A stretch of 64,000 bases of DNA. It comes from Caldilineaceae bacterium (GTDB lineage Bacteria; Chloroflexota; Anaerolineae; Caldilineales; Caldilineaceae). Shown piece by piece: positions 1 through 8,545 of the stretch. The stretch's first letter is position 1. Each line of letters starts with the position of its first letter. Position numbers and translations under genes: made by a program. Below the pieces are notes generated by a model, which worked only from the letters and a program-made list of their open reading frames with translations, was not told where the DNA came from and did not search any database. The stretch lies in assembly GCA_022821545.1 (NCBI GenBank), contig JAJEDJ010000034.1:248001-312000 (forward strand), read 5' to 3'.

Positions 1-1551
1 CAGGAGAACCAGAGCTGGCGCGGCAGCCCGGGCAAAGAAGGCTTCATCCGTCGCCGACCAAATCTGCGTCGCCAGGGTCGAAAACCCTGTCGGGCTCAAC
101 AGCAGTGTCGCCGGCAGCTCCTTCACCGTCGTCAGAAAGACGAGAGCCATGCCCGCCAGAACGCCCGGCCGCACGATCGGTGCCGTAATCCTCCTGAAGA
201 CGGCGCGGTTGCCCAGGCCCAGGCTGCGCCCTGCCTCTTCCAGGCGGGGATTCATCTGCATAAGGCTTGTCTGCATTGCCCCCATTGCCTGCGGCAAGAA
301 GCGGACGACATAAGCGAACACCAGCATCCACATGGTCTGGTAAAGCCACGATGCGAAATTTGCGCCGAAGAACACCAGGCTGAGCGCGATGACGATTCCC
401 GGCAGTCCGTAACCCAGGTATACGGCCCTTGCCGCAAGCGACATCAGTCGTCCCCCCATCCTGACCGCGGCGTAAGAAACCGGCAGTCCCAGAACGGCGG
501 CGACTACCGCGGCCAAGGCGCCTGCTCGGAAACTGTTGAGCGTTGCCGTCCAGACCGGCGCCAGCGATTCGCCGGACGCTAAACCCCGCAGCAGCCAGTA
601 GAAAATCACGCTGGTCGGCAGCACCAGGGCGGCCATAACGACGGCGCCGCAGAAGGCAAGCGCCGGCCATTTTCGACGGGCAAGTACGATACGTTTGCGG
701 GGCGCGGCTACACCTGCACTACTACGGTAATAGCGTGGACGACCGCGCCCTCTGCTGTTTCTTTCCAGCAGCAACAGTATAATCGTAAACGCGATCAGCG
801 CCAATGACAGGAATGAGGCAATGTTGCGATCAAAGCTGCTCAGATACTGAACGTATATTGCCCGCGTAAAACTGTTGAAGCGTAACAACGATACCGCGCC
901 GAAATCACTGAGCGTGTACAGTGCCACCAGCAGCCCGCCGGCCGTGATCGCAGGACGCAGATTTGGTAAAGTCACTCTTAGAAAAGTCTGCAATCCATTG
1001 AATCCTAGCGAACGGGCCGCTTCCTCGAGCGACGGATCCAACCTGTGCAGCGCGGCGCGAGTGCTCATGAAAATGTAGGGATAAGTAAATAGGGTCAAAA
1101 CACACAGTGCGCCGGTGAATCCGTAGATTGACGGCAGCCGCTCCACGCCAAAGGGTGACAGGAGCTCCTGAAGTACACCGCGGGGTCCAAACATGGCAAT
1201 CAGCGTGAATCCGCCTACGTAGCTCGGGATCACGAGTGGCATCATTGCCAGAACAGTCCAGACCCTCCTGCCCGGAAGGTCGGTCCTTTCCGTTAACCAG
1301 GCAAAGGGCAGAGCAAGCGCGAGTGACAACAAGGTTACGCCGCAAACCAACAGAAGGCTGTTCCACATAATGGACAGCATGCGAGTGCGGCCCAACAAGC
1401 CGAGGACTTCAGTCCAGTCGACGCCGGCGGCCCTGAATACCAGGTAAGCCAGCGGCAACAGCATGACTAGGGCGATCAGGAGAACTAGTGCCCTGAACAT
1501 GTAACCGAAGTATCGATGAACGGTCATCCGGGTCGCATCATGGATCACCAT
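1..1551 (-). CDS. Iron(III)/thiamine-type ABC transporter permease, 3' end cut by window
   Basis: This open frame reads without a stop from an ATG at 1551 to the window edge (517 codons), so its C-terminus lies outside. It is a double-length inner-membrane permease of the FbpB/ThiP kind: two halves, each with several hydrophobic segments and each with a cytoplasmic EAA loop. The loops read LEEAARSLGFNGLQTFLRV in the first half and LEEAGRSLGLGNRAVFRRI in the second, the sites that contact the ATPase. The family imports ferric iron, thiamine or similar small solutes with a periplasmic-type binding protein. No binding protein or ATPase is visible here; they may lie beyond position 1. A GAGGGG ribosome site precedes the ATG by 9 bases; an internal ATG at 1527 is the alternative start. 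It follows the small membrane gene after 17 bases and probably ends an operon. Substrate is inferred only from family resemblance. Confidence 0.85.
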   Translation of the reverse strand, partial: MVIHDATRMTVHRYFGYMFRALVLLIALVMLLPLAYLVFRAAGVDWTEVLGLLGRTRMLSIMWNSLLLVCGVTLLSLALALPFAWLTERTDLPGRRVWTVLAMMPLVIPSYVGGFTLIAMFGPRGVLQELLSPFGVERLPSIYGFTGALCVLTLFTYPYIFMSTRAALHRLDPSLEEAARSLGFNGLQTFLRVTLPNLRPAITAGGLLVALYTLSDFGAVSLLRFNSFTRAIYVQYLSSFDRNIASFLSLALIAFTIILLLLERNSRGRGRPRYYRSSAGVAAPRKRIVLARRKWPALAFCGAVVMAALVLPTSVIFYWLLRGLASGESLAPVWTATLNSFRAGALAAVVAAVLGLPVSYAAVRMGGRLMSLAARAVYLGYGLPGIVIALSLVFFGANFASWLYQTMWMLVFAYVVRFLPQAMGAMQTSLMQMNPRLEEAGRSLGLGNRAVFRRITAPIVRPGVLAGMALVFLTTVKELPATLLLSPTGFSTLATQIWSATDEAFFARAAAPALVLL

Positions 1552-1568
1552 CCTCTCTCACCCCTCAT

Positions 1569-2066
1569 CTATCCCCCGACCTCAGACTGGGCAGAACTGT
1601 GATCCACCCGATTCCTGTCGGAGTTCAGACCATACTCCCGCATAATCGACGGCCAGAACAACCATGCCAGGCCAAGTGCCGGTTGAAAGAGCGGAAAATA
1701 GCCGTAGTCGGCGCCAAAATGCCGCCAAACGGTTCGTCCGATTGTTTCGGGAATGATCAAACTGAGGGAACCTACCAGAAGAGTGAGGAACGTCTCAAAG
1801 CCTAAAACGCCGACTGACAGACGCCAAGCCCACCTCCTGCGGTAAGCAAAACCTATCGTCGCGGTCAGGTAGCAAACTGCCGCCGCCAGGCTTAGAGTCG
1901 GCGCCAGATAGTTGACAACGCCATCCTTCAGAAAGAGCTGGAACAACGCCCGCACCCCTGTGGAAAGCGCAAGTAACGGATAGGAAACGGTTAAAATGTA
2001 GCCAAGCACCGTTACCAGCTCGGTGGAGCCGGACTTTGGCGTGGGCTCGGTTCGCGTTCTTGTCAT
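1569..2066 (-). CDS. Small four-helix membrane protein of unknown function
   Basis: A 165-residue protein with a short charged N-terminus, roughly four hydrophobic segments (about residues 18-42, 52-75, 84-106 and 125-143) and a polar tail. I do not recognise the family. It is probably an inner-membrane protein. An AGAGG ribosome site precedes the ATG. It lies between the ThrH-like phosphatase (44 bases upstream) and the ABC permease (17 bases downstream), all on the same strand, so it is likely co-transcribed. An overlapping frame at 1795-2139 has no family resemblance and I treat it as a shadow. Confidence 0.7.
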   Translation of the reverse strand: MTRTRTEPTPKSGSTELVTVLGYILTVSYPLLALSTGVRALFQLFLKDGVVNYLAPTLSLAAAVCYLTATIGFAYRRRWAWRLSVGVLGFETFLTLLVGSLSLIIPETIGRTVWRHFGADYGYFPLFQPALGLAWLFWPSIMREYGLNSDRNRVDHSSAQSEVGG

Positions 2067-2110
2067 AGGACCTCTGGTTTCGGCGTTGCAGGCAGCGCAG
2101 CAGTTGCCGC

Positions 2111-2737
2111 TTATCCTCTATCAAACAACCACTCCTCAATTATAGTCTGGGCCTCACTATAGTTGCGGACGACAGGAAGTTCGGAATGATCCTCAATGAC
2201 ATTGGCCGGAGGATCAAAAAGGACGCCGACGTCGGCCCTTTCTAACATTGCAATGTCGTTATAGGAATCGCCCATTGCCAGGGTCTGGAACTGGAGATCG
2301 CGAAACGCTGAAATCGCCTTACGTTTTGACTGGTCAAGACGCAGGCGGTACCCGGCAATTGATCCGCTCGCATCGACCTCCAGAGAGTGACAGAAGATAG
2401 TCGGATAGCCGAGTTGAGCCATCAGAGGCTTGGCAAATTCGTAAAAGGTGTCGGAAAGGACTACGAACTGAGTGCGCTCGCGAACCCAGTCAACAAACTC
2501 CACGGCGCCGGGCAGGGGCGCAATGGTAGCGATTACCTCCTGAATGTCTCGCAGTCGAAGATTCCGCTCCTTCAATATCTTCAGGCGCATCTGCATCAAC
2601 AGATCATAATCGGCAACGTCTCGCGTTGTCAGGCGCAACTGCTCAATTCCGGTCTTCTCGGCGAACGCAATCCAGATTTCAGGTACGAGGACGCCTTCCA
2701 AGTCACTTGCAAGAAGGCGGGGGCGTGAATCAGGCAA
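2111..2737 (-). CDS. thrH: ThrH-type HAD phosphatase (phosphoserine phosphatase / homoserine phosphotransferase)
   Basis: A 208-residue cytoplasmic HAD-superfamily enzyme that closely follows Pseudomonas ThrH from end to end. The nucleophile motif is [20 protein letters not shown] near the N-terminus (Asp 13 is the nucleophile, and Glu replaces the usual second Asp, as in ThrH). Next come a conserved [18 protein letters not shown] stretch, the LSDTFYEF motif (Ser in motif II) and the [10 protein letters not shown] motif III/IV. Known ThrH dephosphorylates phosphoserine and can transfer phosphate to homoserine. The start is a TTG at 2737, supported by an AGGAG 6 bases upstream that overlaps the stop region of the preceding histidine phosphatase gene 12 bases away. 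Coupled translation is likely. The biochemical role here is inferred from homology. Confidence 0.9.
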   Translation of the reverse strand: MPDSRPRLLASDLEGVLVPEIWIAFAEKTGIEQLRLTTRDVADYDLLMQMRLKILKERNLRLRDIQEVIATIAPLPGAVEFVDWVRERTQFVVLSDTFYEFAKPLMAQLGYPTIFCHSLEVDASGSIAGYRLRLDQSKRKAISAFRDLQFQTLAMGDSYNDIAMLERADVGVLFDPPANVIEDHSELPVVRNYSEAQTIIEEWLFDRG

Positions 2738-2749
2738 TTATAACTCCTC

Positions 2750-3475
2750 TCAATAGCTCATATTTGCGTCTGTAAGATGCTCAGCCCGGTTCGTATAGCG
2801 AACAGTCACTACTGATTTTCCATCTGAACGGGAAGAGGAGAAGTCGACCCGTGTGACACCTGTATTGTGGTGGTTGAAGTAGAGCTCATTGCCCGGCAGG
2901 CGGCCTAGGAGTGCCTTGAGGAGACTGTCCATAAAAGTGCCGTGAGAAACGGCCGCGATGCTCTCATCCTCTTCTGACGCCCCCGCCATCCTGTGCAACG
3001 CCTCCGCCACCCGCACGGCGCGGGCATGGCAGGCAGCCAGGTCTTCTTCATCTCCGTGCCACCAGCCGCTGTCAGAAATGCCGTCGAGCCGGTAGCCGGG
3101 AAACATTTCGCTCATCTCTGCGCGATTTAGGCCGGGATAGCCGACGGCTTGCGTATTCGCGCCTGGTCTGAGGAAAACGCCGCCGTGTTCGTGCAAGTCG
3201 ATCCAGACCGCCGGTTCAGTGCCCAATGTTTCGGCAAGGGGCTGGATCGTCTGCATCGTGCGCAACATAGGGCTACAGTAGAGACGGGAAATCGCCAACT
3301 CCTTAGCATAAGCGCCAAGCCGTTTCGCCTGTCTCTCCCCCATCTCCGTTAGCGGCGGTTCTGCCACCCGCTGCCTCATATAGGTTTCGTAAGGGAAGGG
3401 CCCTGGCCGTTCTTTGAGTTGTTCAGCCAGAAGGTTGTTGGCTGACTGTCCGTGCCGGATCAAGTACAGGTTCAT
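2750..3475 (-). CDS. Histidine phosphatase (phosphoglycerate mutase-like) family protein
   Basis: The protein has the family's N-terminal MNLYLIRHGQSANNLLAEQ motif, whose RHG histidine is phosphorylated. It also has an LTEMGERQAKRLG stretch, SPMLRTMQT with the second conserved arginine, and the C-terminal AVSHGTFMDSLL motif with the second catalytic histidine. I place the start at the ATG at 3475 (241 residues), because the RHG motif should sit within the first ten residues. The open frame continues upstream to 3589, but that extension looks unrelated. The exact substrate cannot be read from sequence; members range from sugar phosphate to nucleotide phosphatases. It is the first gene of the minus-strand set that continues with thrH. 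Confidence 0.85.
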   Translation of the reverse strand: MNLYLIRHGQSANNLLAEQLKERPGPFPYETYMRQRVAEPPLTEMGERQAKRLGAYAKELAISRLYCSPMLRTMQTIQPLAETLGTEPAVWIDLHEHGGVFLRPGANTQAVGYPGLNRAEMSEMFPGYRLDGISDSGWWHGDEEDLAACHARAVRVAEALHRMAGASEEDESIAAVSHGTFMDSLLKALLGRLPGNELYFNHHNTGVTRVDFSSSRSDGKSVVTVRYTNRAEHLTDANMSY

Positions 3476-3860
3476 TTCGGGGAAGTTCTCCACACTGAGT
3501 GATCGGGGGCCGGAAGCCGGTAGATTCCGAACCGCGTTTGCGGAGTGAGGGTACATTAAGAGAGGAAAAATGGCAAGAAATTGGAGCAACTGGGATGAGG
3601 GACCCGACTCGGATTTTTATTCCGTATAATAAATTTTATACCAAGTAAAATATAGGGAGGAGGGGGACCCGCATCTCCCCTCTGCTAGTCTTGCAGCCGC
3701 CTTGGACGAAACGCACAGGATGCAACCGGCGCGTGCTTGCGCCTTCGTTTTGGACGGAAACTTGCTCGCGTGTACATTACCATTCGGGGATCACCAATTG
3801 GGCATCCCGCACCGTCAGTCGCGCCGGGAGTGCAGCCAGGTTGTACGTTGGAAGCGGCAG
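3476..3860. promoter_or_regulatory. AT-rich divergent intergenic region between the phosphatase operon and ktrB
   Basis: This 385-base gene-free stretch separates two divergent units and should carry both promoters. Its core (about 3605-3655) is strikingly AT-rich compared with the rest of the window and contains several -10-like words, including TATAAT at 3625-3630 on the plus strand, with further TATA-like words on the minus strand. I could not find a convincing -35 partner at standard spacing. A G-rich/C-rich hairpin-like segment follows at about 3654-3690. No c-di-AMP (ydaO-type) riboswitch pattern was recognised upstream of the potassium transporter gene. Confidence 0.35.
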
Positions 3861-5363
3861 ATGAGCCAAGAGCCTTTCAAATCAGCGAATGGAGATTCGG
3901 ACGAGTTCCTGTTGAAACTCCGGGCGGAGCGGGAGTCCCGTTTCGTCCGGCCGGAGTTCACCGGCGATGGTGTCCCATCAAGAGAGGCCGCAGACAGCCG
4001 TCTGTCACGCGCGCAGGCGCCTCGTTTGCTGATTATTGGCTTTGCCGGAATCATCCTGGTTGGAACACTGCTTCTGAAGCTGCCGGCCGCAACTAACCCC
4101 GGCGTCTCTATTTCCTGGATGGAGGCCGCTTTCACCTCTACCAGCGCCGTTACGGTCACCGGCCTCGGAGTACGCACGACTGCTACTGATTTCAGCCGGT
4201 TCGGTCAGTCCATAATATTGGTTCTTCTTCAAGTTGGCGGCGTCGGCTTTATCGCCTTCAGCGTGCTCCTTTTCCGCCTGGTTGGGCGGCGCGTGACCCT
4301 GAATGAGCGATTCCTGATCCAGCAGTCACTGGGTGGCGAAAAGCAGTTCACTTTGGCGCGTAACTGGGGGCGGCTCGGCGGTGTCGCCAATCTTGCACTT
4401 TATGTCCTGGTCGTTACAGTCTCCATCGAGGCGGTTGGCACGCTGTTGCTCTGGCTGCGCTGGCGGACGGAGTTTCCCGGCGGCGAGGCCCTGTGGCTGG
4501 CGCTCTTCCACGCTGTCAGCAGCTATTGCAACGCCGGCTTCGACCTGTTCGCAGGCAGCCACTACCTCCGGGTCTTCGGATTTGGGGCCGACTACTATAC
4601 CCTCGCAGTGATGGCCGTCTTAATTGTACTGGGTGGCGTTGGCGTTGCAGTGTCCTACGACGTGGTGTCCTACTTTAAAAATCGTATGCTGGCCCTGAAC
4701 ACGCGTATAACATTGGGCTTGACGGCCTTGCTCCTTGTCGCTGGCCTGGCCGTTATTTTTCTGGACCGCCATCTATACGAAGTTACGCTGGCCGCCCACT
4801 CTCTGGGCGAGCAAATCGCGATCAGCATCTTCACAGTCATCTCCTCCCGGACGGCGGGCCTGACGATCCTGCCTCTGGCGGAAACAAGCCAGAGTACGCA
4901 GCTGATGCTGCTGTTCTGGATGTTTGTCGGGGGCGCGCCGGCGAGCATGGCCGGCGGTGTGACAACCAGCACCGTTGGCGTGTTGCTGATCTCCGCCCTG
5001 GCAACCGCCAAAGGGCGGGACAACCAGGCCGTGGCATTCGGCCGCTCCGTGCCAAGAGAGACATTGAACAAAGCCGTTGCCATCATGACCGTCAGCACGC
5101 TCCTGGTCGGAGCTGTTACCATCCTCCTGTCTCTGCTGAACCAGGGGGACATCTTTGCGCTGGGATTCGAAGTCGTAAGCGCCTTTTCGAATACCGGCTA
5201 CTCTCTGGGATACACACAAAAGCTGAACGCGTGGGGACAGGCGCTGATCGCGTTTACCATGTTTTGGGGCCGGTTGGGGCCGCTCACCATTGTCATCGCT
5301 CTGGCGCAGCGAGAACGCCCTTCGTTACTCCAATACCCGGAGGAGCCGGTCATCCTCGGGTAG
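3861..5363 (+). CDS. ktrB: Trk/Ktr-type potassium uptake channel subunit
   Basis: A 500-residue inner-membrane protein of the TrkH/KtrB superfamily, which forms the K+ pore. It is built from four membrane-pore-membrane repeats. The selectivity-filter segments are visible in order: TVTGL (about residues 98-102), CNAGF (223-227), RTAG (330-333) and SNTGY (443-447). A GGAPASMAGG hallmark loop lies at 357-366. I chose the ATG at 3861, preceded by GGAAG; the open frame extends to 3702, but that extra N-terminus is arginine-rich and looks non-coding. The usual cytosolic RCK partner (KtrA/TrkA) is not encoded next to it. The SLC13-type gene downstream carries its own TrkA-C-like domains and is not a substitute. 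Function is well supported; the gating partner is unknown. Confidence 0.93.
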   Translation: MSQEPFKSANGDSDEFLLKLRAERESRFVRPEFTGDGVPSREAADSRLSRAQAPRLLIIGFAGIILVGTLLLKLPAATNPGVSISWMEAAFTSTSAVTVTGLGVRTTATDFSRFGQSIILVLLQVGGVGFIAFSVLLFRLVGRRVTLNERFLIQQSLGGEKQFTLARNWGRLGGVANLALYVLVVTVSIEAVGTLLLWLRWRTEFPGGEALWLALFHAVSSYCNAGFDLFAGSHYLRVFGFGADYYTLAVMAVLIVLGGVGVAVSYDVVSYFKNRMLALNTRITLGLTALLLVAGLAVIFLDRHLYEVTLAAHSLGEQIAISIFTVISSRTAGLTILPLAETSQSTQLMLLFWMFVGGAPASMAGGVTTSTVGVLLISALATAKGRDNQAVAFGRSVPRETLNKAVAIMTVSTLLVGAVTILLSLLNQGDIFALGFEVVSAFSNTGYSLGYTQKLNAWGQALIAFTMFWGRLGPLTIVIALAQRERPSLLQYPEEPVILG

Positions 5364-5448
5364 ACCGTCAGTCACCTCGTTGGGCGGTTTCGCCGCCCGC
5401 GGGAATTACAACCTTGTTCACCTCACAGACATGGAGGACTGTAAGGAA

Positions 5449-6489
5449 ATGACCGATTCCGAAGTTTTCACTCTTGACGATATGCGGGAAGGCGCCGAAG
5501 TCGCTGTGCGAATCTGCATGGCTGTTCAGCCCGGTGAGCGAGTATTCATCCTCGGCGACGAAGGCGCCTCGCTCATCAGCGAGGCGCTTGCCGGAGCCGC
5601 GGCTCCTATTGCCGGCGCCGTAGAGATTCATACACTCGAATCGCTCGGTCTTCGCCCCATAACCGAGATTCCGAATGTTCTCCAGACAGCATTGGAACGG
5701 TTTCAACCGCACGTCAGTTTCTATACCGCCAGCAGCCGTCCGGGTGAACTCAAGTTTCGAATGGCCTATATGCCGGCTGTCATGCAAGCGAATCCAGCTG
5801 GAGCCCGCCACGGCCACATGATCAACATCACGCCCCTTCTGATGACGCAGGGGATGAGGGTCGACTACCGCCGAATCTACGACGTGACCATGCGGGTCTA
5901 CGAGCTCGCCAAGTGCGCCTCAGAGATCCGGGTCACCAATCCCAAGGGCACCGACTTTACAGCCGCTTTGAATCCCGACTTCAATTGGATTCCCTGTCAC
6001 GGGCTTTACCATGAACCTGGCAAGTGGGGAAACCTGCCTGAAGGGGAGACCTTCACTTCGCCGGGCAACTCGAACGGGGTCCTGGTGGTGGACGAGCTGG
6101 GCGACTACTTTAGCGAACGGTACGGAATCCTCGAAACGCCGGTTACATTCGAGGTCGAAGACGGGCGTGTGAAAGTCGTGCGAAGTGAAGACAGATCATT
6201 GGAAGAGGATGTCCGCTCCTACATATTTGGAGCAGAGAATGCGGACAGAGTTGGCGAATTTGCCATCGGGACCAACATTGCTTTGACCGGGCTGGTTGGT
6301 AATCTGCTTCAGGACGAGAAATACCCCGGCGTCCATGTGGCCTTCGGCGACCCCTACGGTAGCCAGACAGGCGCCGATTGGAAGTCCGATCACCATGTCG
6401 ATGTCATTCCAACGCAATGCACAATTGATGTGGACGGACGACGCATCATGTCGGACGGAGAGTTTGCACCTGAGATTCTTGGGGAGTAA
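5449..6489 (+). CDS. Peptidase M29-family (thermophilic-type) aminopeptidase
   Basis: A 346-residue protein resembling the M29/AmpS metalloaminopeptidases, which remove N-terminal residues using two metal ions. The C-terminal half carries the family pattern: a GEFAIGTN strand, DEKYPGVHVAFG, a GADWKSDHHVD segment with metal-binding histidines and aspartate, and a final SDGEF. The N-terminal half has the MREGAEVAVRICMAVQPGERVFIL nucleotide-fold-like start (shown here only as a description of the helix-strand pattern around residues 10-35). The start at 5449 is preceded by GGAGG at 5433-5437; an ATG at 5431 is an alternative. Members are cytosolic and are usually slightly longer (about 370-410 residues). 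Expressed independently or with ktrB, 85 bases upstream. Confidence 0.75.
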   Translation: MTDSEVFTLDDMREGAEVAVRICMAVQPGERVFILGDEGASLISEALAGAAAPIAGAVEIHTLESLGLRPITEIPNVLQTALERFQPHVSFYTASSRPGELKFRMAYMPAVMQANPAGARHGHMINITPLLMTQGMRVDYRRIYDVTMRVYELAKCASEIRVTNPKGTDFTAALNPDFNWIPCHGLYHEPGKWGNLPEGETFTSPGNSNGVLVVDELGDYFSERYGILETPVTFEVEDGRVKVVRSEDRSLEEDVRSYIFGAENADRVGEFAIGTNIALTGLVGNLLQDEKYPGVHVAFGDPYGSQTGADWKSDHHVDVIPTQCTIDVDGRRIMSDGEFAPEILGE

Positions 6490-6544
6490 CCGGCGAGGGC
6501 GAGGGATTCGCCGCCCGAGCGGGGGCCGGACAAAACTTGCCCAT

Positions 6545-6582
6545 GCCCATACCGGTACTGCCCTTGCAGTACCGGTATGGGC
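6545..6582. terminator. 16-bp perfect inverted repeat between convergent genes
   Basis: Arms 6545-6560 and 6567-6582 are perfectly complementary (core CCCATACCGGTACTG) around a 6-base loop CCCTTG. The element sits in the 143-base gap between the converging aminopeptidase and DUF4268 genes, the classical place for a bidirectional transcription stop. Neither side is followed by a T-run, so it may stabilise 3' ends or act in a factor-dependent way and need not be an intrinsic terminator. Confidence 0.55.
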
Positions 6583-6632
6583 TGCGAAGATTCATATGTC
6601 CTGGAATATCCGGAAAGAAACGTGCGAAACCT

Positions 6633-7727
6633 TCAGAGCCCCTGATTTGTAGCGCCGAAAGTCGAAATTCGCGGGCGAAATGCCCTGTCAAATGCCTCCA
6701 GCTTCTCCCTGAACCAGTCGTGCTGATCCGGCCACTGTGATCGGTTGGTCGGGTCGGCATTGTACTTGCGCAGCATCACCTGGCCCTGCTTGTGTTCGGG
6801 CAGCTCGCGCCACTCCAGCGCGTCGCCAATCTCGGCCCCAATCTCCCCGCGTTGCTGATAAAGCGTATTGTAGGAAACTTCGGCATCGCCTTCCCGAATC
6901 ACCAGCTGTACGCCTATTCCGCCTTCTCGCATATTGTTGAAGGCTGTCATCCGCAGGCGCCAGTGGCCAACGTCAAAGTTCATCCAGTTCTGTGAACGAG
7001 GAGTGCCGGGACGGATGAAACTCCCACTGTTTTCCAGGTGTTTACGCAGAGCCTGCCAGTACTCCATTTGCAATTCGTTTTCTACGAGCTGATATTCCAG
7101 TTGCAGTTCGTTCTCTACCTGCTGCAACTGATCCTCCAGTGAAGTCTCGTCTGTCGCAGGCGCAGGGGTGGGAATCGGAGTCGGAGCCGGTGCTGGCGTC
7201 GGGTTGGTCGTGCTGTCAGGGATGCTTCTCTCGGACGCAACCGTGCTTTCCTCCCAGTCGCTTGGCTTGCTGACAAGATAAAACTTCGGAGCAAGTGGGG
7301 ACTCGCCAATTCGCCACAACTCTACTTCCAAGCCGAAAAACCGTATGTTTCTACTTGTAATTTCGTTCAACCAATTGAGTGTATTTCGATCTTCCTGGGT
7401 AAAATGAGCCGCCACCCACACCATCGTGACCGCCTTCAACTCTGCAGCGTAGGTAAGAAGCTGCCCTAAATGGCTTTGGTCGGTATGTTCGAGCTGATTC
7501 TCGATTACGACGTACCCCCCGCTGCCCCGACTTCGGCAGACCACGCCCCTCGGGTAAGGCGAGACCCAACCCTCCATGTTTTCCAACTCCAGCTCCATGT
7601 TGATCGCTTCGCCTAGGAGGGCCAGACTGTCGCCCCGCGCCAGCCAAGTGGCAAAGTCGCTGTCCTCACTGACCCATACTGTGCGCAGTTCCACTTGTTC
7701 CAGGCGGCCAAAGTCAAACTGTATCAT
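6633..7727 (-). CDS. DUF4268-type protein with nuclease-like N-terminal domain and proline/threonine linker
   Basis: A 364-residue protein. The N-terminal ~160 residues match a recurrent bacterial pattern usually joined to DUF4268. Its core is YVVIENQLEHTDQSHLGQLL, followed by TYAAELKAVTMVWVA, LNWLNEI and a VELWRIGESPLAPKF segment. The E-x-Q next to a preceding strand recalls a PD-(D/E)xK nuclease core, an inference. Residues about 170-195 are a Thr/Pro/Ala linker, then comes a short duplicated helix (QVENELQLEYQ / LVENELQMEYW). The C-terminal DUF4268 domain holds a characteristic W...FDVGHWRLRM stretch and ends with a FREKLEAFDRAFRP helix. Single gene; its upstream flank is the 267-base leader of tRNA-Gly on the other strand. 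Homologues often sit in accessory or defence regions, but no partner is seen here. Confidence 0.75.
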   Translation of the reverse strand: MIQFDFGRLEQVELRTVWVSEDSDFATWLARGDSLALLGEAINMELELENMEGWVSPYPRGVVCRSRGSGGYVVIENQLEHTDQSHLGQLLTYAAELKAVTMVWVAAHFTQEDRNTLNWLNEITSRNIRFFGLEVELWRIGESPLAPKFYLVSKPSDWEESTVASERSIPDSTTNPTPAPAPTPIPTPAPATDETSLEDQLQQVENELQLEYQLVENELQMEYWQALRKHLENSGSFIRPGTPRSQNWMNFDVGHWRLRMTAFNNMREGGIGVQLVIREGDAEVSYNTLYQQRGEIGAEIGDALEWRELPEHKQGQVMLRKYNADPTNRSQWPDQHDWFREKLEAFDRAFRPRISTFGATNQGL

Positions 7728-7918
7728 TCTATCGTCTCCTCCTATTGCGAATTTCTTGTAATTTGCATCAAGTTTAGGCCATACCCGGAACGGTTTTTCC
7801 CGAAAGGTCTATGCTCGACTCGTGAAGCATGGGGGGCTTGCCTGTACTGAAAGCGTAGGACTCCACATCTTAGTTTTACACGAAGTAAATGTATAGCGCA
7901 AGCGAAGATTTTGCTGAT

Positions 7919-7947
7919 TTGACAGTGCAAAATCGCGCCTATAAAAT
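7919..7947 (+). promoter_or_regulatory. Sigma70-type promoter for tRNA-Gly
   Basis: TTGACA at 7919-7924, 17 bases of spacer, TAAAAT at 7942-7947. Expected start of transcription is near 7954, giving about 55 bases of 5' leader before the mature tRNA at 8009. Confidence 0.7.
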
Positions 7948-8008
7948 AGGGGTGAGGATTCGCGGGGCCTCACAGGCCGCTATGCGAATCTTGAAGACTG
8001 TTCACTTT

Positions 8009-8080
8009 GCGGGCGTAGTTCAGTGGTAGAACGTCAGCTTCCCAAGCTGAATGTCGACGGTTCGAGTCCGTTCGCCCGCT
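8009..8080 (+). tRNA. tRNA-Gly (anticodon CCC)
   Basis: A full cloverleaf can be drawn. The acceptor stem is GCGGGCG (8009-8015) with CGCCCGC (8073-8079) and discriminator T at 8080. The D arm starts GTTCAGTGGTAGAAC. The anticodon stem is TCAGC/GCTGA (8034-8038, 8046-8050) enclosing loop TTCCCAA with anticodon CCC at 8041-8043. The T arm is GACGG-TTCGAGT-CCGTT. The 3' CCA is not encoded. It reads GGG glycine codons. Confidence 0.97.
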
Positions 8081-8545
8081 CTCTTTCTGTCTTTCCCAGA
8101 AGCTGCTAGGCTGAATGTCTGACCTCGGCCGCTTCTTTCTGCATCCTGACCTCCAAATTCCCCGCTGGCTGAGTTTCTGAAACGTCTCCTCCCCTCCGCC
8201 GGCTTCAACTGTCCGGAAGATCCTCCAGCTGAGGAACTCTCTCTGGTCGATTCACTCAAGATTCGGATCTCCCGGAACACCGTTCGGAAGAGGACAGTTC
8301 AGGCCCTCATGCCGAAACAAGCCCTTGATGTGATTACACGAACCTTATCACGGTGAAGGTTCGCCGTCAACCCAAATGCCTCCACTCAGTTCAGCCTGAA
8401 CGCTAACGGGGTACCCCCTGACAGAGCGCACTCAGGCTTGACTGGCAACAGGCATAACAGTATCCTGATAGCTGTCCCCGCTCAAATCTTTCACTACAGT
8501 CTGCCCATAGCGATAGGACTACTATGCGAATGGGAAACACAGTCC
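8081..8545. other. Intergenic stretch between tRNA-Gly and the SLC13-type gene
   Basis: About 465 bases with no credible gene. A few weak dyads occur (for example GTTCAG/CTGAAC at 8389-8401), but no intrinsic terminator with a T-run follows the tRNA, and no clear promoter precedes the permease. Open frames crossing this region are incompatible with the tRNA or lack family resemblance. If the permease began at the upstream in-frame codon 8438, the gap would shrink by 108 bases. Confidence 0.4.

Noticed and set aside
44..1366. Separate small minus-strand genes at 44-670 and 905-1366
   Set aside because: Both are out-of-frame shadows of the single open permease frame that runs from 1551 to the window edge.
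3702..3860. N-terminal extension of the potassium channel
   Set aside because: The extra 53 residues are Arg/Cys-rich, unlike the family, and a better placed ATG with GGAAG exists at 3861.
3590..3860. c-di-AMP riboswitch upstream of ktrB
   Set aside because: No ydaO-type conserved core could be found by eye.
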